Assembly (NCBI GenBank): GCA_022790975.1
Contig: JAAVYF010000036.1
Coordinates: 1 to 34,318, forward strand
Direction of reading: 5' to 3'
DNA length: 34,318 nucleotides
Origin: Clostridia bacterium
GTDB taxonomy: Bacteria > Bacillota > Clostridia > TANB77 > CAG-508
The notes under the pieces are model-generated. The model was not told the origin of the DNA. It saw only the letters and a list, made by a program, of their open reading frames with translations, and made no database searches. Of the stretch, positions 25,301 to 34,242 are shown piece after piece; within the stretch, counting starts at the first letter, position 1; each line of letters begins with the position of its first letter. The position numbers were made by a program, and so were the translations under genes.

Positions 25301-28300
25301 AAGATTGGGTATCTGAATTAATTGAATGGGATGCAGATCAAGAAGGACCAAAATATACAGTTGAAGAAATTAGTATACCAGAAAATATAGAGTTTGTAAG
25401 TATTTCTAATAGAAATACAACATCAAAATCACCAAAAATCTCTGGAACAATTGTTGAGGGTATGGAAAATAACTATATTACAGCAATAAATAAACCAGGA
25501 CCTAGATTTGAAGATGGTTCAATTAGAATTGTTAAGAAAGCGCAAACAGAAGATATAGCTCATAAAACATTCTATTTCAAACTTACTGTAACAGGTGAAT
25601 TTGATTATAATAATAAACATTATACTAAAGATGAACCATATGTATTAGATGATATTGAAGTAACAGCAAATGGAAATCCTTGGATTTCAGGAAAATTTGT
25701 ATGGAACGAAAGTGATGAAGCTCCGAAATATACTATTGAAGAGGTTAAGATACCAGATGGAGCAACATTTGTAAGTATTTCAAATGAAACACAAATTAGT
25801 ACTACAGAAACAAAAATTTCTGGAGAATTAAATTATGAAAAACCAGTAAAAATTACAGCAATAAATAAAGGTGAAACTCTTCATCATGGAACACATATAG
25901 AAATAACTAAAGAAGTTTTAAATGAAACTTTAAAAGGAACAAATTTCTATTTTGATGTTGAAGTAAGAGGTACATTTAGATATTACAATAATGATGATGC
26001 AAATGATGTCAAATTATATACACCTGATAATCCATTAAGATTAAGAGCATGTGCAGTAGCAGACGAAAAAGACTGGGTATCAGGATATATAGAATGGGAT
26101 GAAGGTGCAGAAATTCCACAGTATACTATATCTGAAATAACAAGTGCATTCCCAGATGAAGTAAAAACTGTAAGTCTTAGAAATGATACACAAATTATAG
26201 TAAAAGAATTAACAAATCAAAGTGGTGAAAATATATCAATTTCAGGACAATTAATAGGTGATATGACACATATTATTGCAGTAAATGATATAGATATCCA
26301 AAAAGAGCATCATGGTTCAATCAGTATAGAAAAAAGAGCAAAAAGTGAAATTATCTCTGGTGAAGAATTCACATTTATATTAACACTTAATGGAGATTTT
26401 ACTTATCAAGGAAAAAATTATAAAACATTAACAATTAATGATATAAAAATTGTAGCAGATAGCCCAGCTTGGGTATCAGATACAATTACTTGGAAAGAGG
26501 GAGTTTCAGCTCCAACATATACAGTAACAGAAGATGTAAGCGTATTTTATGATGGAGAAATGTTTGTAAGCATTAGAAATGCAACTCAAACAAATACAGA
26601 ACCATCAATTACAGGAGTTATTGAAGAAGATACAGACGTTCCAACATGGGTTATTGCAGAAAATGATTATCAAGAAAAAACTCCAAATAGAGGTAGAATT
26701 CAACTTTATAAAACTTTAATAGATTCTAAAGGAAACCAAATAGATGGTGTAGAATTTACATTTGAAGTAACAGTTGGAGATAAAACAGATACAGTAACAG
26801 TAACATCAGGAAGCTATTGGAGAAGTGATTGGTACTATTGGAAAGCAAATGAAAGTGCTCCACAATATAGTATAAAAGAGGTTAATATACCTTCAGGATA
26901 CTCAGTTTCAATTGATAAACCAACAGGTACATTAGTTGCTCAAAATTCTGAAGATGGTGAATCTGGAATTGTTACAGTTAAAGCAATAAATACTGTAGCA
27001 ACAAATGAATCACAAATTCAGATTAATAAAAAATTAATAGTAAATGATAAATTATCACAAGAAGATATATCAGAAACATTTACATTTATTGTAAAAGTAA
27101 GTGGTACATTCACATATAATAATGTAGTTTTCAATGATGAAACATTAACATTAAAAGTAACAATATCAAAAGCAAATAACTGGCAATGGTTATCAAATGT
27201 AATCTATTGGTATGGAGATGCTCCACAGTTTACTGTTGAAGAACCAGATTCTTACATGCCACCATCATGGCACTTAGTAAGCTTAGAAAGTAGCTCTGAT
27301 ACTCTACAAAATGGAAGTATTTCTGTTGTAGATTGTACAAATGAATGGGATTATAATGAAACATTAACATTAGTTATGGCTCTTGGTGGTAAAGTTTGGG
27401 ATGATACAAACAGAACTTTAGATAAAGAAGTTGATAGCCATGAAAACGGTGTTATAGATGCAGGAGAAGCTGGAATTGAAAACGTTAAAGTTACAGTTTT
27501 CAGAGCTCTAGCAGAAAAGAGTACAGGAAATATAGTTGGAAGACTAGAAGGTGTATATGCATATGACCCAAATAACCTTGTAACAAGAATTGATGCTGTT
27601 GCATATACAGACGCAAGTGGTAACTGGTCAATACCAGCAATTTCAGTACCAGCATTTGTAAGTGAAGAAGAAAGAGCACAATATGCTGATAATTATGTAG
27701 TTACATATGATGTTGAATTTGAATATGATGGTCAAACATATGAACCAACAACATTCTTAACTACATCAAATGGAGATTCAAATGCTTATATAAATGCTTC
27801 AACATCAGAAAAAGATAAATATTTGTATGACTCTATGGCAATAGACACTGTAGAAGAAAGACAAAACTTTAATCACTCATTTGAAGTAATTACTGGTAAT
27901 GAAGCAATGGATGACTATGGAGATACATTAGGTATCGCAGAAGGTTCAAATGGAACAAAAGAATTACATTATTCTTCAGTAGATTCAGTATCATTATTTA
28001 ATGCTGATAATACAAGAAAGATTTCAAAATTAAATACAGTTGATGAAAATGGAAACATTTATAAAGATTTAGCTACAACAGCTAGAACATCAACTACTAA
28101 CTTAACATTCCCATTCTACAATCAAAATGTAGGTAGTGATTACAACGCTTGGCATTTGATGGGCTGGGATAAAACAGTAACAGACAGTTTTATGATAACA
28201 TATCACTATAAAGCAATTTATAACTATTGTTTGAGTATAAACTTAGGTTTAATTGAAAGAGAAGCAGCAGATATAGCTGTTGAAAAAGACTTAACAGAAG

Positions 28301-31300
28301 CAACAGTAGTTGTAAATGGAAAAGCTTTAAAATATAAATATAATACATCTATTGATTTAGATGACCCAAATAACTTTGAGTTATTATATAAACAAATAGC
28401 AGTAGCAGATTCGCAAATTGAATATAAATTAGGTTTATATCAATCAGATTATTATTATAGAGCTTCTATATATAATACAGATTCTACTGCACAAGGTGCA
28501 TTACAAGGATTCTACAACAAGATGTTTAACGTATCTGGCTATGACTTAGCTGGAACAGAATTAGAAATTTACTTAAAATACACAATAATAGTTCATAATC
28601 AATCAGAAACATATGATGTAACAATAAATGAATTAGCAGATTATTATGATAGCACATTTGAATTAATAGATACTTCTGAAACAAAATATGTTCAAACATT
28701 AAATGGTAAAGAAGTAGAAAAAGTTATTGAAGTTGCTCATCCATCAACAGTAACATATTATAATTCAGGCTTGAGTGAAACAGGAACAGATGATGTTTCT
28801 TGGAACTCAGGAGATACTTTAACAGGCAGTGACCAAGTAACATATAATCGTATGACAACAAATGCTTTAGCAGGTAAAAAACTTGCTAGCGGTGAAACTG
28901 CAAATATTGAAGTAACATTTAAAGTTGGAAAAGATGCTTACAATAACAATAATATAGCAAATACAATTAAATTAGGTAAAAAACATAATGTAGCTGAGGT
29001 AGTTAGCTTCACATCTTACTATGCTGAAGGTACTTCATATAAATGGGGTACATCAGGAGATATAGCAGGTAGAATTGATGAAGATTCAGCACCAAATAAT
29101 ATTAACATTCAAGAATATAACGATAAATCATATTATGAAGATGATACAGATTCAGCACCAATGCTTGTAATATACTTATATGAAAATAAATCAGATAGGG
29201 TAATTACAGGTATAGCTTGGGAAGATGCTCAAACTGAAAATGCTGGATATGGTCAAGTAGTAGGTGATGGTCTTTATAATCCTGATAAAGGAGATAAAGT
29301 AATTCCTGGATTAACAACTGAAATATATGAAACAATTAACATTCCATATACTCAAAATGGAGAAGTTGTTAAAGATGAAAATGGAAATACTATTTATCAA
29401 GAATTTAAGTTTGCATGGCCAACAGAAGATACTAGTCTAGAAGGTCTAGGTGGACATTCAATTGCAGACCTTACAGGATTCCACCAATCAATTGTAACAA
29501 ACAATTATGGTGAATATAAATTTATAGGAATTCCAGCAGGTAACTATAAAGTAAGATTTGTATATGGTAATGAATATATTGAAACTGGAAAGAATGATTT
29601 AGAAGTAGTTTATAATGGTCAAGACTACAAAACTACTGCATATCAAACAGGATTTAGTAATGATTCAGATGGAGATGGATTATTAGATAATGAATGGCAT
29701 GATTTAAGTAATCCAACACTTGCAGATTTAAGAGTTTCAGATGTTCGTGATGATGAAGCAAGAAGATTAGGAATTACTGCTAAATCTGAAATGTTAACAT
29801 ATGATAATACTAACATATTAAAACTTTCAGATAAAAAATCAAACAGATTAAAAGAATTAACACAAAAGAAATATACAGAAGGCGGTTTAAATTCAGAAGA
29901 ACAATTAGAATATAATGAATTGTTTAGAATGTATGAACCTATATTTGGAAGATATGATAAAAATAATCCAGTTTCAGGTAGCGGATATTATATGTATGCT
30001 GAAACAGCAAAACTTAATATCGGAATTGAAAATATTTATAGTATTAAATATACAACAAAAGCTTTAGAAGATGTAGATATTGGATTAATTCAAGGTGATG
30101 TTACTGAAATAGGAAAAACTAATAGAACAGATGATTTAACATACATTGTTAAAAATATCGACTGTGGTATTGAAGAAAGATCACAAACAAAATTAACATT
30201 AGATAAACAAATTAAAGAAATTAAATTAACAACATCAGACGGTAAACTTATATTAGATGCTATATATAATATAGAATATGATTTAGATGTAAATGGAAAT
30301 ATTAAACCAACAGTTACATTAAATGAAGAAGCTTCAACAGCAGTAGACCATATAGCTTCATTAAATAGAAATGGTGCTTCTAACCAAGGTTATAGATATA
30401 TTATAGCAGATAAAACAATGCTTCAAGGTGCTACAATTAATGTTAAATATCAATTAACAGTATTTAATATGAGTGAAACAGATAGAGCTAATAAGATATT
30501 AGAAACATTATGGCAAGAATATAATGAAGGTTCAAATGTAGATGCATTAAATAAAGCTATGGCAGAACTTTCAAGCCCATTATATACAGTGGCAAATGGT
30601 AGAATTTATTATTCATCTAATACTGGAAAATATGAAAAATCTGAATATGGTTCTTACTTCGGAGCTGTTTACTATCTAGGTAAACAAGGTGTTGGAGCAA
30701 GAGGAGATGAAACAATAGTTAAAACTAAAGTTCATCAAGTTATAGATTATGTTGATCCAGATGTTGAATTTACAGATTTGAATAATATGTCTAAAAACCA
30801 AAGCTGGGCTAATACACAAGTTCAATACTTATTAGATAATAAGTTAATAGACCCATCAATAGTTCAAATTATTGATAAAGATGGAAATATTACAGGTGAT
30901 ACAGCAGCTAATAGAAGCTTAGAAAATGGAGAAAGATATTCTATAGTTAGTGATAAATATCAAGAATATATAACAGATTCTAAGAATAATATTATTACAA
31001 ATATTAATAATGGAGAAAATAATACTGATAATGGAACTAACCCAAGTTTAGTAAGATTTTTAGAGCCATATATGGCAGATAAAAATTACGATGCAGCAGT
31101 AGCAACTATATATCTAGATGTTTCAAGATTCTACTCTTCAGAATCAGATACAAGCGATATTGATAATATTGCTGAAATTATAAAATTCGAAAATACTGCA
31201 GGTAGAAGAGATGTAAGAACAGTAGCTGGTAACTCAAATCCATATGAACTAGGTTCAAACGGAGATCCAATAGGAGTATATTCAGTAGCTGGAAAAGAAG

Positions 31301-31461
31301 TAGATACAAGTGCAACTGAGGTAATTACATTATCACCTCCAACAGGTTTAGATGCAAAAGAAAGTAGAACAATTCAATTAGTAGCAGTTACTTTAGTAGC
31401 AGTTACACTAATAGCAGTAGGTATTGTACTTATTAAGAAAAAAGTTTTAATTAGAAAATAA
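22321..31461 (+). CDS. Giant repeat surface protein with variant sortase signal (3046 aa)
   Basis: Exported adhesin- or stalk-like protein. AGGAGG lies 8 bases before ATG. The signal peptide ends near A-S-A-A at about 36. The N-terminal part (40-540) may contain a thioester-type domain, with Cys68 in F-C-R-E-E-G and Gln165 in V-Q-T-A-W-W. Nine divergent repeats of 105-145 residues begin near 551, 671, 792, 938, 1067, 1191, 1333, 1459 and 1565; each runs I-x-I-x-K, then F-x-F-x-V-x-V-x-G-T-F, W-x-S-x-x-x-W and P-x-Y-x-V-E-E. SdrD-B-like domains follow near 1685 and 2300 (G-I-A-W-E-D). The end has S-P-P-T-G at 3005-3009, a hydrophobic helix and K-K-K-V-L-I-R-K, a sortase-like signal with Ser in place of Leu. 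None of its 3046 codons is CGG. Ligand unknown. Confidence 0.85.
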   Translation: MGNNKEIKKFNRKLFILFIIMFAILGTLLTSETSAAPQMKSMMSYLTNRPQQMYFTFNDLSANYDWFCREEGVHLKGGAEHTTLQGSNSDGSFSYDFGELTRNDKGKIVEFHTINSRRNDFNASSYTHETKDFFTFEKTHIGTPEEAYVLSEMVRNSGGYPSYVQTAWWNTPAGSLGNAVGGNDFSSEAKAFEEYMKIITKTASVAEMTYAEQDYSIVENGAIVDSGRISAPVINYEPTWNEDADQNGVVNEADKITAGFNPYTQKYEIGPFSINYVKRLSNIGSREKIYFSSITGVKLVALIGGEETELIFGEDWTFRILANQSSRDGDEEYLYPNPNDVFYIVTDYRLDLNELKLFHFDFEYMNAGSQSDDYVGTYNQCTWTVDYEDYYTEDEDGDEEFDYREIWLELTSIVPGKSQSLAHGLNAARWYNYTQLDREFGDDAWSTITIDKETIGDNDDVVSLNKTYHFKIYVDDVKVKKVIPLTVRVRDGYGSATTNKIYWDTPDTPPTYKVVEVGSTENNGPWEGVLENHQNELIEAENYIHPKTGTLEIDKKLLNPTPALEGETFEFKVSVTGTFGYGGDSVDTYTSSDPFIISGIHISSSNDWSWESDEFEWYGSTAPRYKVEEIIPEDANYELVGGTINNGNGYLKDDKVRVATATNKPTTDWTVIEIDKKLVSTTPAQVGEVFYADLVINGTFKYGNENVNGQKRIRVVLDESNQWVWKSEKISWKEGSTPTYHIEEVDIKEGFKLVNISDSEHSTDKNGLDGSLKSESTLIIITNDQEDYSYGKIKINKLAETSDLYGQSFQFKVTVNGTFYYTENGVSTKYENTSIERVVIVDIPEATDDNKVPVGEWISGEFKWEKNGETPSYTVEEVELPSGSKFVSISNGDKTVTSTQSISGKLIANTVDSVTNGNQNAGQVTITCINSGVAKKQAHIVIIKESEDESIDDYIFFFKVTLTGTFKYAGKQYTNETLTLEGKIDDVEAVCGGEDWVSELIEWDADQEGPKYTVEEISIPENIEFVSISNRNTTSKSPKISGTIVEGMENNYITAINKPGPRFEDGSIRIVKKAQTEDIAHKTFYFKLTVTGEFDYNNKHYTKDEPYVLDDIEVTANGNPWISGKFVWNESDEAPKYTIEEVKIPDGATFVSISNETQISTTETKISGELNYEKPVKITAINKGETLHHGTHIEITKEVLNETLKGTNFYFDVEVRGTFRYYNNDDANDVKLYTPDNPLRLRACAVADEKDWVSGYIEWDEGAEIPQYTISEITSAFPDEVKTVSLRNDTQIIVKELTNQSGENISISGQLIGDMTHIIAVNDIDIQKEHHGSISIEKRAKSEIISGEEFTFILTLNGDFTYQGKNYKTLTINDIKIVADSPAWVSDTITWKEGVSAPTYTVTEDVSVFYDGEMFVSIRNATQTNTEPSITGVIEEDTDVPTWVIAENDYQEKTPNRGRIQLYKTLIDSKGNQIDGVEFTFEVTVGDKTDTVTVTSGSYWRSDWYYWKANESAPQYSIKEVNIPSGYSVSIDKPTGTLVAQNSEDGESGIVTVKAINTVATNESQIQINKKLIVNDKLSQEDISETFTFIVKVSGTFTYNNVVFNDETLTLKVTISKANNWQWLSNVIYWYGDAPQFTVEEPDSYMPPSWHLVSLESSSDTLQNGSISVVDCTNEWDYNETLTLVMALGGKVWDDTNRTLDKEVDSHENGVIDAGEAGIENVKVTVFRALAEKSTGNIVGRLEGVYAYDPNNLVTRIDAVAYTDASGNWSIPAISVPAFVSEEERAQYADNYVVTYDVEFEYDGQTYEPTTFLTTSNGDSNAYINASTSEKDKYLYDSMAIDTVEERQNFNHSFEVITGNEAMDDYGDTLGIAEGSNGTKELHYSSVDSVSLFNADNTRKISKLNTVDENGNIYKDLATTARTSTTNLTFPFYNQNVGSDYNAWHLMGWDKTVTDSFMITYHYKAIYNYCLSINLGLIEREAADIAVEKDLTEATVVVNGKALKYKYNTSIDLDDPNNFELLYKQIAVADSQIEYKLGLYQSDYYYRASIYNTDSTAQGALQGFYNKMFNVSGYDLAGTELEIYLKYTIIVHNQSETYDVTINELADYYDSTFELIDTSETKYVQTLNGKEVEKVIEVAHPSTVTYYNSGLSETGTDDVSWNSGDTLTGSDQVTYNRMTTNALAGKKLASGETANIEVTFKVGKDAYNNNNIANTIKLGKKHNVAEVVSFTSYYAEGTSYKWGTSGDIAGRIDEDSAPNNINIQEYNDKSYYEDDTDSAPMLVIYLYENKSDRVITGIAWEDAQTENAGYGQVVGDGLYNPDKGDKVIPGLTTEIYETINIPYTQNGEVVKDENGNTIYQEFKFAWPTEDTSLEGLGGHSIADLTGFHQSIVTNNYGEYKFIGIPAGNYKVRFVYGNEYIETGKNDLEVVYNGQDYKTTAYQTGFSNDSDGDGLLDNEWHDLSNPTLADLRVSDVRDDEARRLGITAKSEMLTYDNTNILKLSDKKSNRLKELTQKKYTEGGLNSEEQLEYNELFRMYEPIFGRYDKNNPVSGSGYYMYAETAKLNIGIENIYSIKYTTKALEDVDIGLIQGDVTEIGKTNRTDDLTYIVKNIDCGIEERSQTKLTLDKQIKEIKLTTSDGKLILDAIYNIEYDLDVNGNIKPTVTLNEEASTAVDHIASLNRNGASNQGYRYIIADKTMLQGATINVKYQLTVFNMSETDRANKILETLWQEYNEGSNVDALNKAMAELSSPLYTVANGRIYYSSNTGKYEKSEYGSYFGAVYYLGKQGVGARGDETIVKTKVHQVIDYVDPDVEFTDLNNMSKNQSWANTQVQYLLDNKLIDPSIVQIIDKDGNITGDTAANRSLENGERYSIVSDKYQEYITDSKNNIITNINNGENNTDNGTNPSLVRFLEPYMADKNYDAAVATIYLDVSRFYSSESDTSDIDNIAEIIKFENTAGRRDVRTVAGNSNPYELGSNGDPIGVYSVAGKEVDTSATEVITLSPPTGLDAKESRTIQLVAVTLVAVTLIAVGIVLIKKKVLIRK
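23964..27360 (+). repeat. Nine divergent protein-level repeats within the giant surface protein
   Basis: Nucleotide starts near 23971, 24331, 24694, 25132, 25519, 25893, 26317, 26695 and 27013. The repeats are alike at the protein level (TGTF / W..W / YTVEE core) but strongly diverged in DNA, so this is an old array rather than a recent expansion. Confidence 0.8.
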
Positions 31462-31474
31462 AACTTAAAATAAT

Positions 31475-31512
31475 AAAATTCGTGATACTATAAAATGTAT
31501 CACGAATTTTTT
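31475..31512 (+). terminator. Intrinsic terminator after the surface-protein operon
   Basis: AAAATTCGTGATAC pairs with GTATCACGAATTTT around TATAAAAT, followed by T-rich sequence. Confidence 0.93.
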
Positions 31513-31529
31513 CTTTTTTTGACTTTTTC

Positions 31530-31558
31530 TTGCATTTTAAGATAAAGTATAATAAAAT
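31530..31558 (+). promoter_or_regulatory. Possible promoter of spoIIE
   Basis: TTGCAT (31530-31535), a 17-base spacer and TAAAAT (31553-31558). A second reading pairs TTGACT (near 31519) with TATAAT using a spacer of 23, notable because spoIIE promoters under Spo0A control often have stretched spacers. No convincing 0A box was found. Confidence 0.4.
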
Positions 31559-31711
31559 AAAAACTGAAATTTAATGAAAAAAATATTAAATTTAAATAAA
31601 TTATCACAGTTTGCAAAAAGGTTTTATAAATAATTTATTAAATATGACAAAATTTAAAGAGAAAATTAAATAAAATATGTATATAAATTATTTATAAGTT
31701 GTACGAAAGGT

Positions 31712-31742
31712 CTTAGTGGACAAGTTCTAATTTTCTACTAAG
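31712..31742 (+). promoter_or_regulatory. Hairpin in the spoIIE leader
   Basis: CTTAGTGGA (31712-31720) pairs with TCTACTAAG (31734-31742) with one G-U pair, 16 bases before the ATG. It might modulate access to the weak GGTGG ribosome-binding site. Confidence 0.4.
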
Positions 31743-31758
31743 GAAATGGTGGTTAAGG

Positions 31759-34190
31759 ATGTTTCAAAATATTTCAGAAAATATGAATAATCAGATAAGA
31801 GATAATAATTATGAACAAGAAGAAAACAAAATTAATTTAATGCTAAAAGAGATATTTAAACCTCATAATTGTATTATATATTTACTTACTTTTTTAGTTT
31901 CGATGGCTAGTATAAAACGTGAAATATTACCATTTGGATTAGCAATTTTAGCTGCTTGTATGGGAAGTACAGTTCCAATATTTATGGTATATTTAGTATC
32001 AGGTGTATCAATTGCAATTTTTCATGGGATAGATGGTTTTGCTTCATATTTTTATACATCACTTATCTTTTTTTTACTAGTTTTTGTTTTTAAGCCTAAA
32101 GTTTCATTATACGATAGAAATGAAATTTTTAAAGTAGGCTCAAGAATTTTTACTGCTAGTTTTATTTATAATTTAATAAAAAATATTAGAGGAGTATTTT
32201 TAGTTTACGATTTATTTTTAGGAATAGTAATTGCAGCTCTTACATATACATTTTATAAAATTTTTGTAAATGGAATTGTTGTAATTAGAGATTTTAAAGA
32301 AAAGAAAGCATTTACTGTTGAAGAAGTAATTGCTGCTTCAATAATTTTGGCAATTGCAATTTCAGCATTTAATAATATAAAAGTATTTTCTTTGAGTATT
32401 AGTAATATAATTATAATTTTTATAGTAATGTGTTTAGGATGGAAAAGTGGAATGTTAGTACGGAGGTACAGCAGGATTATCTATAGGACTAGCATTAACA
32501 CTAATAGGAAATTTTAGTTTATTACAACTAACAGTTTTTGCAGTTTCTGGAATTTTAGCTGGATTATTAAATTACTTTGGAAAAATTGGTGTAGTAGTTG
32601 GTTTTTTACTTGGAAATGCAATTTTAACATATTTAGCTAATGGTAATACTGTTACAATAATTTACTTTAGAGAGATTTTTATTTCGGCTCTTGGACTTTT
32701 ATTAGTACCTTCTAGGTTTAAAATAGAAATAGAAGATTTATTTAAAAAAGAAAAATTACTTACAAATGTTGGGGAGAGAAGATTTAATTATTATGAAGAG
32801 GTAAAAGAAAAATTAAATGCAGTTGTAAATACAATTACAGATATGAATAGTAATTTTTTCATTAATACTACTTCACCTCAAGAATTAAAAAGAGAATTAT
32901 ATATAGATAATTTTTTAGAAGAGTTTGAAAAATATTCAGAAAATATTTTTTATGATGATGTAATAGAAAAAGAAAGTTTAATTGAAGATATTTTTGAGTA
33001 TTTAAAAACACAAGATGTAATTACTGAAAATATGGTTATAGATATTTTTAAAAAGTATAATAATTATATATTATTAAGGGATCAAAAAATAAAGGATGAT
33101 TTACAAGAATTAATAAAAATTGCTAATAGAACTTATAGAGAATTGCAAGTAAAATGTATAAAAGAAGAAACTAGAAAAGAAGAAACCAAAAAAATTAAAA
33201 GTGAATTAAAAAATGTAACTAATATAATTACTAAATTATCTAATGAGGTAGATAGTAATCAAATATCTCAATTTGAGAATAAAGAAAAAGAATTAATGAT
33301 ACTTTTAAAAGGAAAAGGATATAGTGTTAATTCATTAAATATAAAAAAATGTTTAAATGGTAAATATGTTGTTAATTTAGATTTAGAATTTAACGATGAA
33401 AGTATTAGAGAAAAAGAGAAAATAAATAATATATCAGATGTTATTTCTAGATGTATGGGAGTAAAATTTTCTTTCCAAAAAGACAAGAAGAATTTATCTA
33501 CGGGTACTTATGTACAAACATATTCTGCTGAAGATAAATATGTGGTACAGGTTGGTTCTTCAAAAACTAATAAAGATGGAAATAATATTTCAGGAGATAG
33601 TAGTCTACAAATAAGACTTGAAGATGGAAAATATTTATTAGCCATAAGTGATGGTATGGGAAGTGGTTTATCCGCAAAGGAAAGTAGTAAATTTGTTATA
33701 AATACTTTAAATAATTTATTAGGTAAAGGTTTTGAACAAAATGATGTTATGGAATTAATCAATTCTGAATTAAATTTAAATAAAAATAGTGAAATGTATG
33801 CTACTGTGGATATGAGTATATTAGATTTATATAAAGGAGAAATGGTAATTTTAAAAAATGGAGCTTGTAATACATATATAAAAAATAAGAAAAATGTTTC
33901 TGTTTATAAATCTAAAGAAATGCCAGTTGGAATATTAGAAAATATTAATTTCTCAGAAGAAAAGGTTGAATTAAATGAAGGCGATATAATTTTAATGTGC
34001 AGTGATGGTTTACTAGAATCTAAGGATGAAATAAGACAAGATTGGATTCAAGAATTTTTAAAACGGCGTAAATACAAATAATGTACAAAAAATAGCGGAT
34101 TTAATTATTTCTGAGGCAATAGATAATTCCTTTGGCATGGTTAAAGATGATATTACAGTTATAGTTAGTAAAATAATTAAAAAGAAATAA
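31759..34190 (+). CDS. spoIIE: Stage II sporulation protein E (membrane PP2C phosphatase), with two +1 frameshifts at CGG
   Basis: A sporulation phosphatase that dephosphorylates the anti-sigma antagonist SpoIIAA to release sigma-F in the forespore. Residues 1-234 hold the first half of the multi-helix membrane domain. The frame then reads GTA CGG AGG and stops 16 codons after CGG. Skipping C32461 gives L-V-G-G-T-A-G-L-S-I-G, the remaining helices, a cytosolic linker and the PP2C core (S-D631-G-M-G-S-G, M-C-S-D-G-L-L-E). Near the end the frame reads AAA CGG CGT and stops four codons later. Skipping C34064 continues V-N-T-N-N-V-Q-K-I-A-D to D796-D797-I-T-V, the final metal-binding motif. The total is 809 aa (B. 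subtilis is about 827). Without both shifts no complete phosphatase is made. No other lesion is seen. Confidence 0.92.
32461..32464 (+). other. Putative +1 frameshift site 4 (CGGA, spoIIE membrane domain)
   Basis: In-frame CGG (codon 235) after GTA. A shift of one base reads GGA GGT ACA GCA (G-G-T-A), continuing a Gly-rich membrane helix typical of SpoIIE. Unshifted translation yields a hydrophilic Arg/Tyr-rich tail and stops. Confidence 0.77.
34064..34067 (+). other. Putative +1 frameshift site 5 (CGGC, spoIIE phosphatase domain)
   Basis: In-frame CGG after AAA. A shift of one base reads GGC, then V-N-T-N-N-V-Q-K-I-A-D-L, the usual last helix of SpoIIE. Here Gly is acceptable but the position is not strongly conserved, so this site is the weakest of the five for naming the inserted residue. 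Confidence 0.72.
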
Positions 34191-34192
34191 TT

Positions 34193-34236
34193 AAAAAAGA
34201 TATGAAAAAATAAAACTTTTTTCATATCTTTTTTTT
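34193..34236. terminator. Intrinsic terminator after spoIIE
   Basis: AAAAAAGATATGAAAAAA pairs with TTTTTTCATATCTTTTTT around TAAAAC. Being symmetrical, it could work in both directions. Confidence 0.92.
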
Positions 34237-34242
34237 GCTTAT

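Noticed and set aside
31640..31700. Spo0A boxes upstream of spoIIE
   Set aside because: The best matches (reverse of TATGACAAAA and TTGTACGAAA) each differ from the consensus at key positions.
634..34067. CGG reassigned to another amino acid
   Set aside because: Reassignment would keep the frame. Here the downstream conserved sequence is in the +1 frame, so a one-base shift is required whatever residue is inserted.
634..34067. TGA read as an amino acid (code 4 or 25)
   Set aside because: TGA ends the VanW gene and mreC at the expected family length, so it works as a stop.
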